Assembly (NCBI GenBank): GCA_032719365.1
Contig: CM064865.1
Coordinates: 37,312,065-37,376,064, forward strand
Length of the DNA: 64,000 bases
Source of the DNA: Prinsepia uniflora
Taxonomy: Eukaryota; Streptophyta; Magnoliopsida; Rosales; Rosaceae
Direction of reading: 5' to 3'
Shown in pieces: positions 19,153-30,449 of the stretch (positions are counted from its first letter, which is position 1; each line of letters opens with the position of its first letter). Below the pieces are notes generated by a model, which saw only the letters and a list, made by a program, of their open reading frames with translations, searched no databases and was not told the DNA's origin. The position numbers were made by a program, and so were the translations under genes.

Positions 19153-21005
19153 TGTCGAGGGAACTCAAAGATATATATGGTTCACATAGCTTTAAAGTTT
19201 AGATGGAGACATATACGCCCGTCCGACCCAAGTAAATATCTTGGATTAATTCAACTATTTGGGCAAGTTCAAAGGTGTCCAGGTTTGAAAGAATACACAC
19301 AAGAGGCAAGGCTAATTTCAAGACATCCCGAGGCTTAAACTCCATTGATGTCCCTTTCTTAGACCCAAAACCCATTATGAGTACCGTCTCTTGTCCTAGA
19401 CATCACCCTAAAAAATTTCTTACTCAGAGGAATTAAGATGACTCAAGTGTTAACAATCACCATGAGTGAGAGTTAACAAAAGAGTCTTCGCCGATTAAAG
19501 ATCAAAATCTAAACTTCGAAGCACAAGTGATCTACATATAGCCGAGACTAATGCATGAATGCAAGAACTATTTATAAGTATGTTTTTATGCACAATTTAC
19601 AAATATAACATGACAATTTACGTATGAAAAATTTATACAAGTATGAACAATTTATTTACAAGTATGGTTTCATTCACAAGTAATGATATTTACAAAACAA
19701 TTTCACATTAACAAACTAATATATTTATAAGATTTATTTAATAATTTAGATTTACACTAACACAAAGTGAAGATAAGAATTTTTTTTTATTAATTAATTT
19801 TGTTTCGGAATTTAAAAATTAAATAAATGAAGAAAAGGAAATATTTTTTTACGAATTTTATGTTTTTTTTAATTACAAAAAAAATAAAAATAAATAAAAG
19901 TAAAAATAAGGAAAAGTGAACATGTACCATAAGCATTTATGAACAATTAAAAAGAATGAACATTATGTACAAGTATGAACAAAAATAATATGACAAGTAA
20001 GAGAATTATAAACAAACATAAATGAATGTCTATTATGAATAAGTATGTATGTATACTATGAAATATAAAAGTTATGAACAATTTATGAACAAGTATAAAA
20101 GGTAACAAGTATCATATATACAACATTTATTTACAAGCATGAATTAACACTAACACAAAGCTAAGATAAGATTTATTTTTATTTTTTTATTTTTTATTTT
20201 TTTTTATTTCGATTTTTTTTTAATTCAAAATTGTCAAGACATAATCAAACAAATGAATAAATAAGAATAAAATAAAATAATTATGAATCATAAAGTTAAT
20301 GGAATAGATTTAAAGTTACTAGAATAAATTTAAAGTTAATGGAATAAAGTTAAAGTTAATGGAATAAATTTAAAGTTAATGGAATAAATTTAAAGTTAAT
20401 GGAATAAAAAGTTAATGGAATAAAAAAAGTTAAATGGAATAAAGTTAATGAAATAAATTTAAAGTTAATGGAATAAAGAAATAAATAAAAAGTTAAATGG
20501 AATAAAGTTAATGGAATAAATTTAAAGTTAATGGAATAAAGAAAAAGTGTGAACATAAAATCAATGGAATAAAGAGTAATGAAATAAAGTGTAATGAAAT
20601 AAAGTATAATGGAATAAATAAAAGTAAAAGTAAGGAAAAATGAACAAGTACAGTATGCATTTATGACAAGTACAAATGAAATTAAATTATGAACAAGTAT
20701 GATAGAAATTTCAATTCATATAAACAATTTTAATATGAACAAATATATAAAAAAAATTATGAACATTTATGAACAAGTATAAATTAGAAATTAAGAATAA
20801 GTAAAGTATGAACATTATAAACAAAAATAATAAGAACAAAAATAAGATGGATAAATGAAATATAAACAAGTAAGTAAAGGTTATAAACAAATATACTATT
20901 AACAAAAGTAAAATTTATAAACAAGTATAATATGCACAATATATATATACATACACTAACAAATTAAAAATGATTTTCAATTTCTCCGGCAACGGCGCCA
21001 AAAAT
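19153..21005 (-). mobile_element. Internal domain of the Tat-like element, 5' side, with tRNA-Asp primer site
   Basis: About 1.85 kb of very AT-rich sequence lies between the Cassandra array and the 5' LTR. It is filled with degenerate AACAAGTATGAAC-type motifs and poly-T runs and has no gag frame. The primer binding site at 20984-21000, read on the minus strand as TGGCGCCGTTGCCGGAG, complements the 3' end of tRNA-Asp with one mismatch. It is separated from the LTR by five bases. Frames such as 20356-20556 and 20711-20905 are repeat artefacts. Confidence 0.7.
20286..20545. repeat. 20-bp AT-rich minisatellite
   Basis: Degenerate tandem copies of AAAGTTAATGGAATAAATTT, about a dozen, with shorter 13-15-bp variants lacking AAATTT in the middle. 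Confidence 0.85.
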
Positions 21006-22416
21006 TGACAACGCCCAAACTACGCATGAAATTAAACACGTAATTTGAGTGTTATGCAATTTAAACTTTTTTGTGAAGTTGTAGTATTGGTAAATAGGGA
21101 TCGTTATTAACCGGGGAAATTAGGGAACATTAATAATATGTTAGTGAGAAAATAATGAATAAATTAATGAATTAAAGAATAAAATAATCAAAAAATTAAA
21201 TAATCAAAGAATTAATTAATTAAAGAATAAAGGGATAAAAGAATAAACAATAAAGAATAAAGAATAAAGAATTAAAGAATAAAGAATAAAATAAAAGTAT
21301 AAAAGAATAAAGAATTAAAAGAATAAAAGAATAAAGAATAAAGAATTAAAAAGGAAGGTTTTGAAAAGATTTGTAATCTAAACCAAAGAAAACACTAATT
21401 AAGAATTAAAATGCAAATGCTCATGCTAATTAGAACTTACAAACCATAGAGTAATTTCATAGACAAAACTCACACTTTTACGTAAGTAATTTCGAATTAA
21501 CAATCACATTAATTAAACTACTCCTAAAAATAGACTTCCTTCAAGTACAAATTTTGTCAATACTCTAACATTTTGCTCATAATAAACCAATCATGAAATC
21601 CTACCTTCATCATCTCAAATACTTACATATATCTTTCAATATTATAAATGCATCAACCATTAATGTGCGTCAAACATCAATATACTTCAAACATTTACAA
21701 CATGATTTACCTTAAGTTTATAATTAAATGCGCCGACATCGATCAACATTTAATCTCTTCAATTCTACTCTAAGTGCACCGACAACGGATAAAACACTTA
21801 ACATTGAATTGAAGTTTCAGCACTAAAACATATAAAGTAAAAGAAATTTAAAAAGTAAAACACATGGAGATTGCATTCTTACTTACAAATGTTAGAAATA
21901 AAATATCAACACATATATTGAATTATAAGTAAAACCAAACCAATAACAAGAATTTAAGTAAAGGGAATAAAGTTACACTTTCGGAACCCAAGAATAGCTT
22001 GTGATTCCGAAAGTGGATGGAAACAATGGAATGTTATTCATAAGGAACACCGACAGCTGTTAGAACCTTATGAAGATGGAGGATAAAACATAAGAATGCA
22101 GACTTAATTTCTAGAATTATTTCGGAAATACTTGGCCTAGGTATTTCTTAAGGAAAACATAAAAATGTGTTTAAAAGATCTCAAAAAAAAAATCACAAGA
22201 ACAAAGTAAAGAAGAAATGAAAATAACATAAAAATAACATAAATTAAGAATAAGAATTAAAAGGAAACTAATTAATAAGAAAATCTACAAGAAGTTAAAA
22301 TGGTCCCCAAAAATAAAGAACAAAATAAAGAAGATGAACTAAAAGAAAAGAAGAACTAGAGAGAAAATATAAGAACCTAAACTAAAAGGAGGAACAAAAT
22401 GGGGAAAATGAGGACT
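21006..22416 (-). mobile_element. 5' LTR of the Tat-like element, outer end deleted
   Basis: It matches 12141 to about 13500 of the 3' LTR and has an added AATAAAG-rich stretch near 21235-21300. It ends abruptly after AAAATGAGGACT, so about 460 bp including the LTR start are lost. An unrelated truncated LTR is joined directly. The deletion also removed the right-hand target-site copy. Confidence 0.82.
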
Positions 22417-23600
22417 CATATAAAACATTTATGCATTCATAGAATTAGAAAACAAGGTCCACTCACATACCGTCCTTGCTATGCCTCAATTCGTGCACCA
22501 TAAGCCTCTCCGGGCCAATCACCATCTCCGGGACTTCCGAACCTGTCCAAATCATACTAGAGGGTTACTAACTACCTTAATAACCTCTCATAAAGCCGCC
22601 TAATTTTTCCGGATTTTTAGCATATTTTAAACTCGATCCTAAACCTTCGGACATCCCGAACTATATCGAAACGATGTCCGATCGACTCGAAACTTGTCCC
22701 AAAATGTTCGTTACATCAAAAGGATGATTTCACATGTTGAAAACATCCTCTATTTTCGACCCAATTTCGATCCTTTCAATTCCAATCTCTTTGTCCTTTC
22801 ATTAGCAACCTATCTATGTAATTAAAACTAAGATAAATCACCTAAAACCCCTTGGTTCAAATCACCCTTCACGACCTAAATTTCCAGGCCCCTTCCTGGG
22901 CTTCTCAACCCCTCTCCGCTGTCCAAAATCACCCTAAATGTTCATACTAACCCAACAAACACTTCCCAATCATCAAAAACAGCTCCCAACGTCCCAACCA
23001 AAATCTTGAATTTTGAAAATGAAAAAGGGGGGTTTTGGGTTACCTTCCTCCGCCGTGGCCTTCGTTGTCTCTCAGCCATCCTTCCTTCTCAATCTCTCTC
23101 TTTTAGTCCATCGGTCATCATGCTAGGGAATAGGACATGATGGTGGGGAGGGTTTGGTGTTTAGGTTGCACGGTTTTGGTTCGAATGAATGGAACCAATG
23201 AGGATGAAGAATGGGTGCATGTATGTGAGGGAATGGGCAATGGATGAGTGACACTTGTTACTCATCCATTAGACATGTTCAAAATATCTGGGCCCACTTG
23301 AGATAAAAGTCAACTTGTCTCGTAATTCATGCAATAGTTGCTCAAAATTCTCGTGAATCGTAACTTTTCCGTCAAACATCCGATTTCGACGTGCCATCTG
23401 TCTACGGACTCGTATCGACCCAATCTATGTAATGATCCTCCGTATTTGGGTATCGGACCTCTCGGGTCAAAAGTCAACTTTTTACCCTCGTTTAGGGGCA
23501 AAATTGTAATTTTTCTTTGAACGTCCGATAATCCTCGATTAGCCTCACTAATCCATAATTAGTCTTAATTAATCTTGAAAATCAAGGATGGGTCGTTACA
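22417..23600 (-). mobile_element. Long Ty3/gypsy LTR, 5' part only
   Basis: The right edge is the LTR start (GATGGGTCGTTACA on the plus strand at 23587-23600). Leftward it carries the palindrome at 23241-23268, the conserved CCCAAAATGTTCGTTACATC block (22690-22710) and a GTCCACTCACA copy at about 22457, then breaks off. Everything 3' of that in the LTR is missing. No gene is present. Confidence 0.75.
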
Positions 23601-24405
23601 ACTACGCCGTTACGTTTGGCTGGATTTTCCAACCTAGCTTCTCAACGTCTCTGCCTCTAATTTTGGCCAGAGCTTACTTCAAATCATCCTCCTAAGACCC
23701 TTTATTTCACGTTAGAGATCCTGTTAAGATCTTCTTTTTGCGGGCTTGCTCTGAAATCCTGTCTACAACCTGTAATTTGGTTGCCCGGAGAGTGACGATG
23801 TTTGGCTTTTGTAGCCACTGTGGAAAACATATGGAGGATGCCTTTCATGCCCTCTTGGTATGTAAACATAGCCAGAAAGTGTGGAGACTTACTGCTTTTC
23901 CACTAACAGAATTCCCCCTACAGAGGTTCTTATTGATCTTTTTGCGTATAGTTAATCATTTATCCTCTTCGTAGTTAAGCTAATTTTCCTTTGTATGTTG
24001 GAGTGTTTGGAATTAGGAGAATAAAGTGGTACATGATTTGCAGGTTAAGAGTGCTGAGGAGGTTTAGGAGGTAGCAATGGCATCCTATTCGAAGTTCACT
24101 GGTCTCCCACATGATTTCTTGGGCTCCGCTGAGGCATGCGCCTAAGTGGGTCAAGTCGATGGAGGGGACTTCGAAGCCTAATTGTGATATTGCATTAATA
24201 TGGACACCTTTCAACAAGGAGTGGGTGGGGCACTCAGAGATTTGGCTGGCGTGCCGGTGGCTAGCTTCTCCGGGCCAAGACCTCTGGGTAGATCTGTAGT
24301 TGCCACCGAGGTTGAGGCGATCTTGCATGGTCAGTTGGGGTTGCATAATGTGGACGTGGAGACCAGTTGTCTGGAGGTAGTTAGTATCATTAAATAAGTT
24401 CAGGA
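23601..24405 (+). pseudogene. LINE-type retroelement remnant: RT zinc-binding and RNase H-like domains (5' piece)
   Basis: The frame through 23700-23974 reads DPVKIFFLRACSEILST, then CSHCGKHMEDAFHALLVC, the C-x2-C...H...C pattern of the reverse-transcriptase zinc-binding domain (zf-RVT) of plant LINEs. After a stop at 23972-23974, frames at 24111-24220 and 24200-24397 give the start of an RNase H-like (RVT_3) domain: GALRDLAGVPVASFSG, TEVEAILHGQLGLHNVDVET, SCLEVVSII. A frameshift near 24210 separates its two parts. The domain is interrupted by the LTR at 24406 and resumes at 29750. The upstream reverse transcriptase is absent. It is a dead copy. Confidence 0.72.
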
Positions 24406-26085
24406 TGACATAACCCATCCTAATCCCCCCAGAATTATCGCTGGATGTGCTATGCTCCCGTCTGACAAGAAGTGTCAAACAAGGGATAGCTCAAAACCTC
24501 AACCCGTTCGGGGCTTCCAGAGCATGCCAGGATCGGTGGAGGAGTGCGATGTCTCAGTCTCTACTACAACCTACATCCGTGATAAACCTAAAGGGCATTA
24601 AAACCATTAAAAGCTGTGAGTGGAAAAAAATCAATAGTTTAATAAAAACACATTTCATAAGAAGACATTTATGCCCTTCACTAAAAAGTATGCATGCATT
24701 TGAAAACCAATAATCAAACCATTTACTTTAATTAAATCATTAGGGTCTTAGCCCAAAACCATAAATCCAAGTATGTGGGAACACAGCCCAAAACCTTAAA
24801 TCCAATCATGTGGGCCACTGCCCAAAACCATCAACACTGAAATACCATTTCATAAATCCAATAAATCTGAAATCCACATACATAATCCAGTAAATCCATA
24901 AGTCACAATCCAATCAACAACCATTATATACCAATCCTCGACATCCCAGATGCTTGGCGTCCCAGGCCCTTGATGTCACAGTCCAAGCTATGCATGCTAC
25001 CCGAGGTCTCAACCCGAGTCAATCTCTGACATCACAAATGTCTGACGTCCCAGACGTCTAGCAATCCTACTCCTGAGTCACTATACGGTTTGTTCACTCC
25101 GTGTAGTGACCCCTCGCAGGCAATGTACTGTGACTACTCTAGCGTCCCAGATGACTAGAGGAGACAATCCATAGATATAAGGATGGTATATGGAAAACCT
25201 TCATAAATAATCTCAAACCGTTCAAATGGGCCTATGCCTGGGATTTCATAAAACCATCGTAATCCATAAATCTGATTTCTCAAATCCAAATCCATTTATG
25301 GGTCCCTGACCCGAAATCACATTCATAAAACACAATTGGGCCTCATGCTAGATTTTGTAAACCAACTGGGCCCCTGGTCCGATAATATAACTCAAATGGA
25401 CTTCATGTCTGAGAGTTTCCAAAATAAATGGGTCTCATGCTCGAGTTCACCTTTTCAAATCTAAAACTGTTTCATCAAACCATCACCGAAACCACAAGCA
25501 CGTATAACCACAGTGTAAAACCATAAACCTCGATATACGTGAAAATACGAAAATCACCTCGAAATACGTGCAAATATGTAAACCAACAATGTCACAATCA
25601 ACATCATAGAAATAACATATATAGAACATATAAAACAGTTATGCATGCATCATAGTTTAGAAAACAATGTCCACTCACAGACAGTCCTAGCTGCCGCTTC
25701 GATACGCGTGTCATAAGCCTTCCCGGGCTAAATCACCATCCTCGGAATATTTGAACCTGTCAAATCATACTAGAGGGTTACTAACTACTTCAATAACCTC
25801 TCATTAAATCCCCGTAATTTTCTCGGATGTTTTAAACGTATTTAAACTCGATCCTAAACCTTTGGACATCCCGAACTATATCGAAACGATGTCTGATCGA
25901 CTTGAAACCAGTCCCAAAATGTTTGTTACATCGAAAGGATGAAATTACATGTTGACCTTTCCTAGAAACAAGGCCTCACGTGCCACCCAGAGGCGCTGCC
26001 TGTGGGAGCCACCTGTTGGGGTATTGTTTATCTTCAACCTTGGTTAAACCGGTTCTCTGCAATTCCTGTTCAACTGGACCAGTGA
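24406..26085 (-). mobile_element. Long LTR inserted in the LINE remnant, 3' part
   Basis: The element begins on the plus strand with TGACATAACCCATCC (LTR 3' end). It carries the terminal hairpin at 24460-24480 with one mispair, CTGTGAGTGGAA at 24614, GTCCACTCACAG at 25669-25680 and the conserved core near 25860-25960. It continues at 28879 after a nested insertion. Flanks CAGGA (24401-24405) and CATGA (29750-29754) are a probable target-site duplication with one change. It is a solo LTR of about 2.55 kb once the nested insert is removed. Confidence 0.8.
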
Positions 26086-28878
26086 TGTAACGACCCGTCC
26101 CGGGAGTCGGGATTAGTAAAGTGATTAGTGATGGATTAGTACGCTTAATTGGTGGTTAGTTGGCTACGTTTGGACTTTGGGCGTAGAATGACGATTTTGC
26201 CCATAGTTTGGGCAAAATGTTGACGTTTTAGTTTGGGCGGTCAATTGGGCATTGACCGATGACCGTGACGTACTTTGGGGCGTCACAAGTCCGTAGACAG
26301 GTGGCACGCCCGATTCTGACATCCGAGGAGGAAGTTATGATGTTCGAAAGGTCGAGGTACTTTCGTAATTTGAGTAAACGAAGGGGCAAAAGTTGACTTT
26401 TTGCTAGACTTGTCGTTTTCACGTAGACCGAGGACCATTAGGTAGATCTCGTCGTCTTGAGTTCAACGACAGGCGGCATGCTTTCATCGGACATCGGACG
26501 AGCGAGATACGGGTCTAGAACAGTTAAGGGTAAAATCGTAATTTGGAGATTAGGAGTATTTTGGTCTTTTTGGCACATTGGGAATTGGGCCAATCTGATA
26601 AGGCCAAGTGTACAAGAGTGATTGGGATATTTTGAGTTTGGGCCAGGGGATGTTGGACACGTGGGGAGTGTCTAGTGGGTTCTAGGCAATTGCACGGTGC
26701 AATTAAACGGGCTGTGTGTGAGTCGTGTTCGTGCGAAGAAAGAAAAACAGAGACTGAAGACAGTGAGGTGAAATCGATCCAATTGAGTGTTTGTGTGAGT
26801 GTTGAGGGATTCTATTGTGTTTGAGTGAGAGTTAGGAAGTGTGTGATCGTGTTTGAGAGGAATTGGGAGTGACTGAGTGTGTGAGTGGTGGGGAAAAACC
26901 AGAGAAACAGAGAGGGAGTCTTGGTGGTGGTGCAATGTAATCGATCAATCGAGGCTGCTGGTGGTGGTCAGGGACCGTAGTGGAGCCTTAGGGACCTAAT
27001 GGACACGGCGGAGCTCGCGGTGGAGCACGGACAGTAGGTAATTGCTCTTCTTTCCCCTGTTTGCTTTTTTTTTTTCCGTTTGGGTTCAAACTTAAAGTCG
27101 TGGGTTTTGAGGTTGAGTCGAACTGTTTTAGGGGTTATAAGGAGTCCAGTGAGTTGTCTTTGAGCTTAGGGAAACAATTCGAGGATGGGAGGAGGAGCTG
27201 GTGGCCGGGAACAGAAACAGGGTTTTTCTGGGTTTCTGGTTCGAACTTGGAAGGTGAGTATTAAGGCCGTGATGTTGTGTTTTTAGTAGTGGAATTAGAT
27301 GCTAGGATGAGGACGAAGAGTTTGATGGAAAAAGGAAGGAAAACGGTTGCAGGAAGGCGGAGAACCGGGAATGCCAGTTCAGACCGGTGGAACCATCGAA
27401 GACGACGATGAACAGTGTTTTGTGTACAGGTGCGTGGGGCGTGGGGCGTTTTCTGGGGAAACTTCCAACTAGGTTTTTGGTCTAGATGTTGTAACGAATC
27501 TTTTGAGATAGGTTTCGGGTTAATCGGACGTCGATTCGAGTTAGTTCTGCGGGATCGAAGGTTTAGGGTCTCATTTCGTTACGTTTAGAACCCGGAGAAG
27601 TTCGTGGGGAATTAGGAGAACCTTGGTGGACGTGTTCGTGACGTATTTTGGTGCCTTGTGACAGGTTCGGGAATCCCCGAGGTGGACGAGGAACGTACGG
27701 AACGTACGGGACGCGAGTGACGTGCTCGGTATCTGTGAGTGGACCCCTTCTCTATAATTGAGCATGCATAACTGTTTTTTATAATTTTTTTTATGGTTTT
27801 ACATGTGATTTCATGATTATCGAATATGTTATAACTGTTTTATATAATTGCACGTTTTACTAGAAAGCTATGGTTTTCAGCACGTTTTACGAGGAAGCTT
27901 TGATTTCTGATTTTGATGCCATGATTTTGGGATTTCAAACGATAAGTGATTTTCAATGATTATAAGTGGATTTTGATACATGATTTCGATGATCAAGGGT
28001 TTTCGGTTTTAGAATCGGATTTTGGAATGCGGAATTTGGTTTTAAAGTTGAAAAGTGGAATTCCGGATTTGGGTTCGGAATGACGGTTCTGGATGCCGGA
28101 AGGGCATCAGACCAGTGATTTCGGATTCGGGTTTGGATACGGATTTAGAATTGATTTTCAAATGGTTTTGGATTGGATTTGCTGGATCTGATTATTGGGT
28201 TTAAAGACCCGGATATTATGATTGACGGGGGACGGGCCCGGATTGGGTTTAAAGACCCGGATTGAGTTTAAAGACTCGGGAGTTTAAAGACTCGGATTAT
28301 ATTGAGGCCTGGATTGAGTTTAAAGACTCGGGAGTTTAAAGACTCGGATAGGTCCAGCAGGTTTGATCGGATAATTATATCTTGTTTTTATGATATGACT
28401 GTTTTATAATACTGTTTCATGTTGGATGTAACGAGATTTATAACTGTTTCTAGAACTTGGATTGTGCATGCATGTTTTCAAAACGGAGGGCTAAACCCTG
28501 GTTTGTTTATGAAATGGTTTTTGAAACTTTTATTCTTTTTGGTCCACTCACACTTTCTGGTTTTTATTTGTCCTCCAGGTCGTGGAGCTAGCACGGGGGT
28601 TGATGTTGAGGCAGCGTCGGAGGCATAGAGTCCTCGAGAGTTTGCCCGGAGTGGTTTCAGTTTTCCGTTGTGCGTGTACTCTGTGTATCGGTTTTGTTTT
28701 ACTTTGTTTTTGGTACTATGCTCTGTATAACGGTTGACTTTGGATGTTTTAAATTCTCCTGCGTCTGACAATGTAATTTGTGGTTTTTGTGAGGTCATTT
28801 CGGTCTTTCGTTTTGGGTTGTCAGACGGGAGCAGGATTTACCTCGGTTTTCGGGGTGGAACCGGGGTGGGTACTGTCA
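26086..28878 (+). mobile_element. Solo LTR nested within another LTR
   Basis: It starts TGTAACGACCCGTCCC and ends GGTGGGTACTGTCA, 2793 bp. Flanks AGTGA and GGTGA differ at one base and are a probable target-site duplication. It holds CTGTGAGTGGAC (27733-27744), a tandem TTTAAAGACTCGG-type repeat (28200-28350), GTCCACTCACAC (28542-28553) and a long-loop version of the terminal hairpin (28763-28826). It belongs to the subfamily found at 40118-42886 and 57452-60513. No primer site or internal region is attached. Short open frames here are unsupported. Confidence 0.85.
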
Positions 28879-29749
28879 GGTGAGTCCTAGTCGATTTACA
28901 GTTTCAAAACTGGAAATTTAGGCCGAGAATGTACCTCCCAAATTGAAGCACAAACTAGCCTTCTCCCTCATCTGTTTCCGACCACCACAGCCCACTTCCA
29001 ACCTCGAAATCGATCCCAATCGACTAATAGGACCTCCAGCAACCATTTCCAATTATTAGAATCACTCAACAACCACTAGAATCAAAAGTACCATTTTTGA
29101 ATCACAAAACTTACCTTTCACCGTTAGCCGGCCACCGTCCACGACGGTCCTCAACCTCGCCACCGTTCGATTCGTCTCAGTCTCCTCTCTCATTTTCGTT
29201 CAAGGCCCAACAGCAAAGGGTAAAGTTTGAAGGTTGTTTGTGTGATTGTGTTATGTGTTGGTTTAGAGAGAAAATGTAGATGATGATACGCGGGAGGGAG
29301 AGAGATAAGTGAATCTGATATTAAAATAATACCCTCCCCAATCACAACATAGATCCATAATTTAGGGGAAATGACCAGTGGGATGAGTGACACTTGTCAC
29401 TTATCCAAGGGCCCCACACTAATTAATTAGCCAATCAGATTTATTTAATATTTAATTTGAATCCCGAGACGTATGTTCCCGATTCGATCCCGTGACCATA
29501 ATTTCCCCGTTCGACGTCCGATTTCGACGTGCCGCCTGTCTACGGACTCGTGAGGTCCCGATCTATGTCATGGTCATCAGTCCTCGTACGTTTGACTCCC
29601 CAATCAAAAGTCAACATTTTGCCCCATTCTAGGGGTAAAACGGTCATTTTACACTGTCCGTCTGAATTCTCTCAACTCATTCCCGATTAGTCATTCCAAA
29701 TCCATAATTAATTAATATCAAATCCTGATATTCGGGACGGGTCGCTACA
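28879..29749 (-). mobile_element. Long LTR inserted in the LINE remnant, 5' part
   Basis: This continues the LTR at 24406-26085 to its start (GGGACGGGTCGCTACA on the plus strand). It has the imperfect palindrome GGATGAGTGACA-CT-TGTCACTTATCC near 29381-29407. No gene is present; the frame at 29097-29279 is LTR sequence. Confidence 0.8.
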
Positions 29750-30160
29750 CATGATCTTTAGGCATCGGTGTGATTGATAGCTAGGGAGGTACTTTCCTTT
29801 TTGCAGGCTCTTCGAATTCCTCTAGAGTCTCTTATGTGTGTGCCTTAGATTACGAACCTTGTTACCCACCACCTTACGCAGGAGGGGCGGCAGACTCAGG
29901 AACGAACTAGTTAGGCTCCTACGTTTCCCCTTTGGTTAACACCATTGTTAGCTATGGATATTGATGGATAATGGCTGTTTCACTTTGTTACTTTGTTTAG
30001 GGGTACTCTTTTTCCCTCATCAAATTTCTTCTATGCCAGTTGGGTTTTATGATGAGAGTTTTAATGAGACCCAACACACCGTCTCTAGTGCACTCACTTA
30101 GTGTGTTCACTTCATATCTCTCTTATTAATGAAGCATCTCTTTTGAATAAAAAAAAGTCA
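29750..30160 (+). pseudogene. LINE-type remnant, RNase H-like C-terminus and 3' end with poly(A)
   Basis: This resumes the RNase H-like domain cut at 24405. Conceptual reading gives FLQALRIPLESL and, after a frame change, ITNLVTHHLTQEGRQTQ, resembling the N-x-V-A-H-x-L-A end of plant RVT_3 domains. The non-coding tail ends in TTTTGAATAAAAAAAAGTC near 30141-30158, consistent with a LINE poly(A) end. Joining the two pieces across the LTR restores domain order, which supports the insertion model. Confidence 0.62.
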
Positions 30161-30449
30161 TAAACAAATATAAAATTAAAAATTTGGAATTTTGTTGTAT
30201 CTCAGATTGGCCCAATAGTTGTTGGACCCCGTCAATGGGCTTCGATGGGTCAAATTGGACTGCACTAGAAAGGCTGCAGCCCAATGGCACATACCCTAGA
30301 CAACGAACGACGTCATCTTGAGTCTCCCTCTCGCTCCAACTTTGCACACCTCTTCTCGGATGAGTTGAAGTTGAAGTTGAAGCATCAAGAAGTACAAGTC
30401 GTTACTCAGTGAAATTGGATTTGGTCTGTGAGAGGAAGAGGGAGTGAGA
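30161..30449 (+). promoter_or_regulatory. Promoter and 5' UTR region of the prefoldin gene
   Basis: Three TGGGCY motifs (either strand) lie at 30209-30214, 30236-30241 and 30278-30283, and an ACGTCA site lies near 30310. TGGGCY 'site II' motifs bind TCP factors and are typical of plant housekeeping and growth genes. No convincing TATA box was seen. The AG-rich leader AGAGGAAGAGGGAGTGAGA directly precedes the ATG. Confidence 0.5.

Noticed and set aside
20356..20556. 66-codon repetitive frame
   Set aside because: Translation of a 20-bp AT-rich minisatellite.
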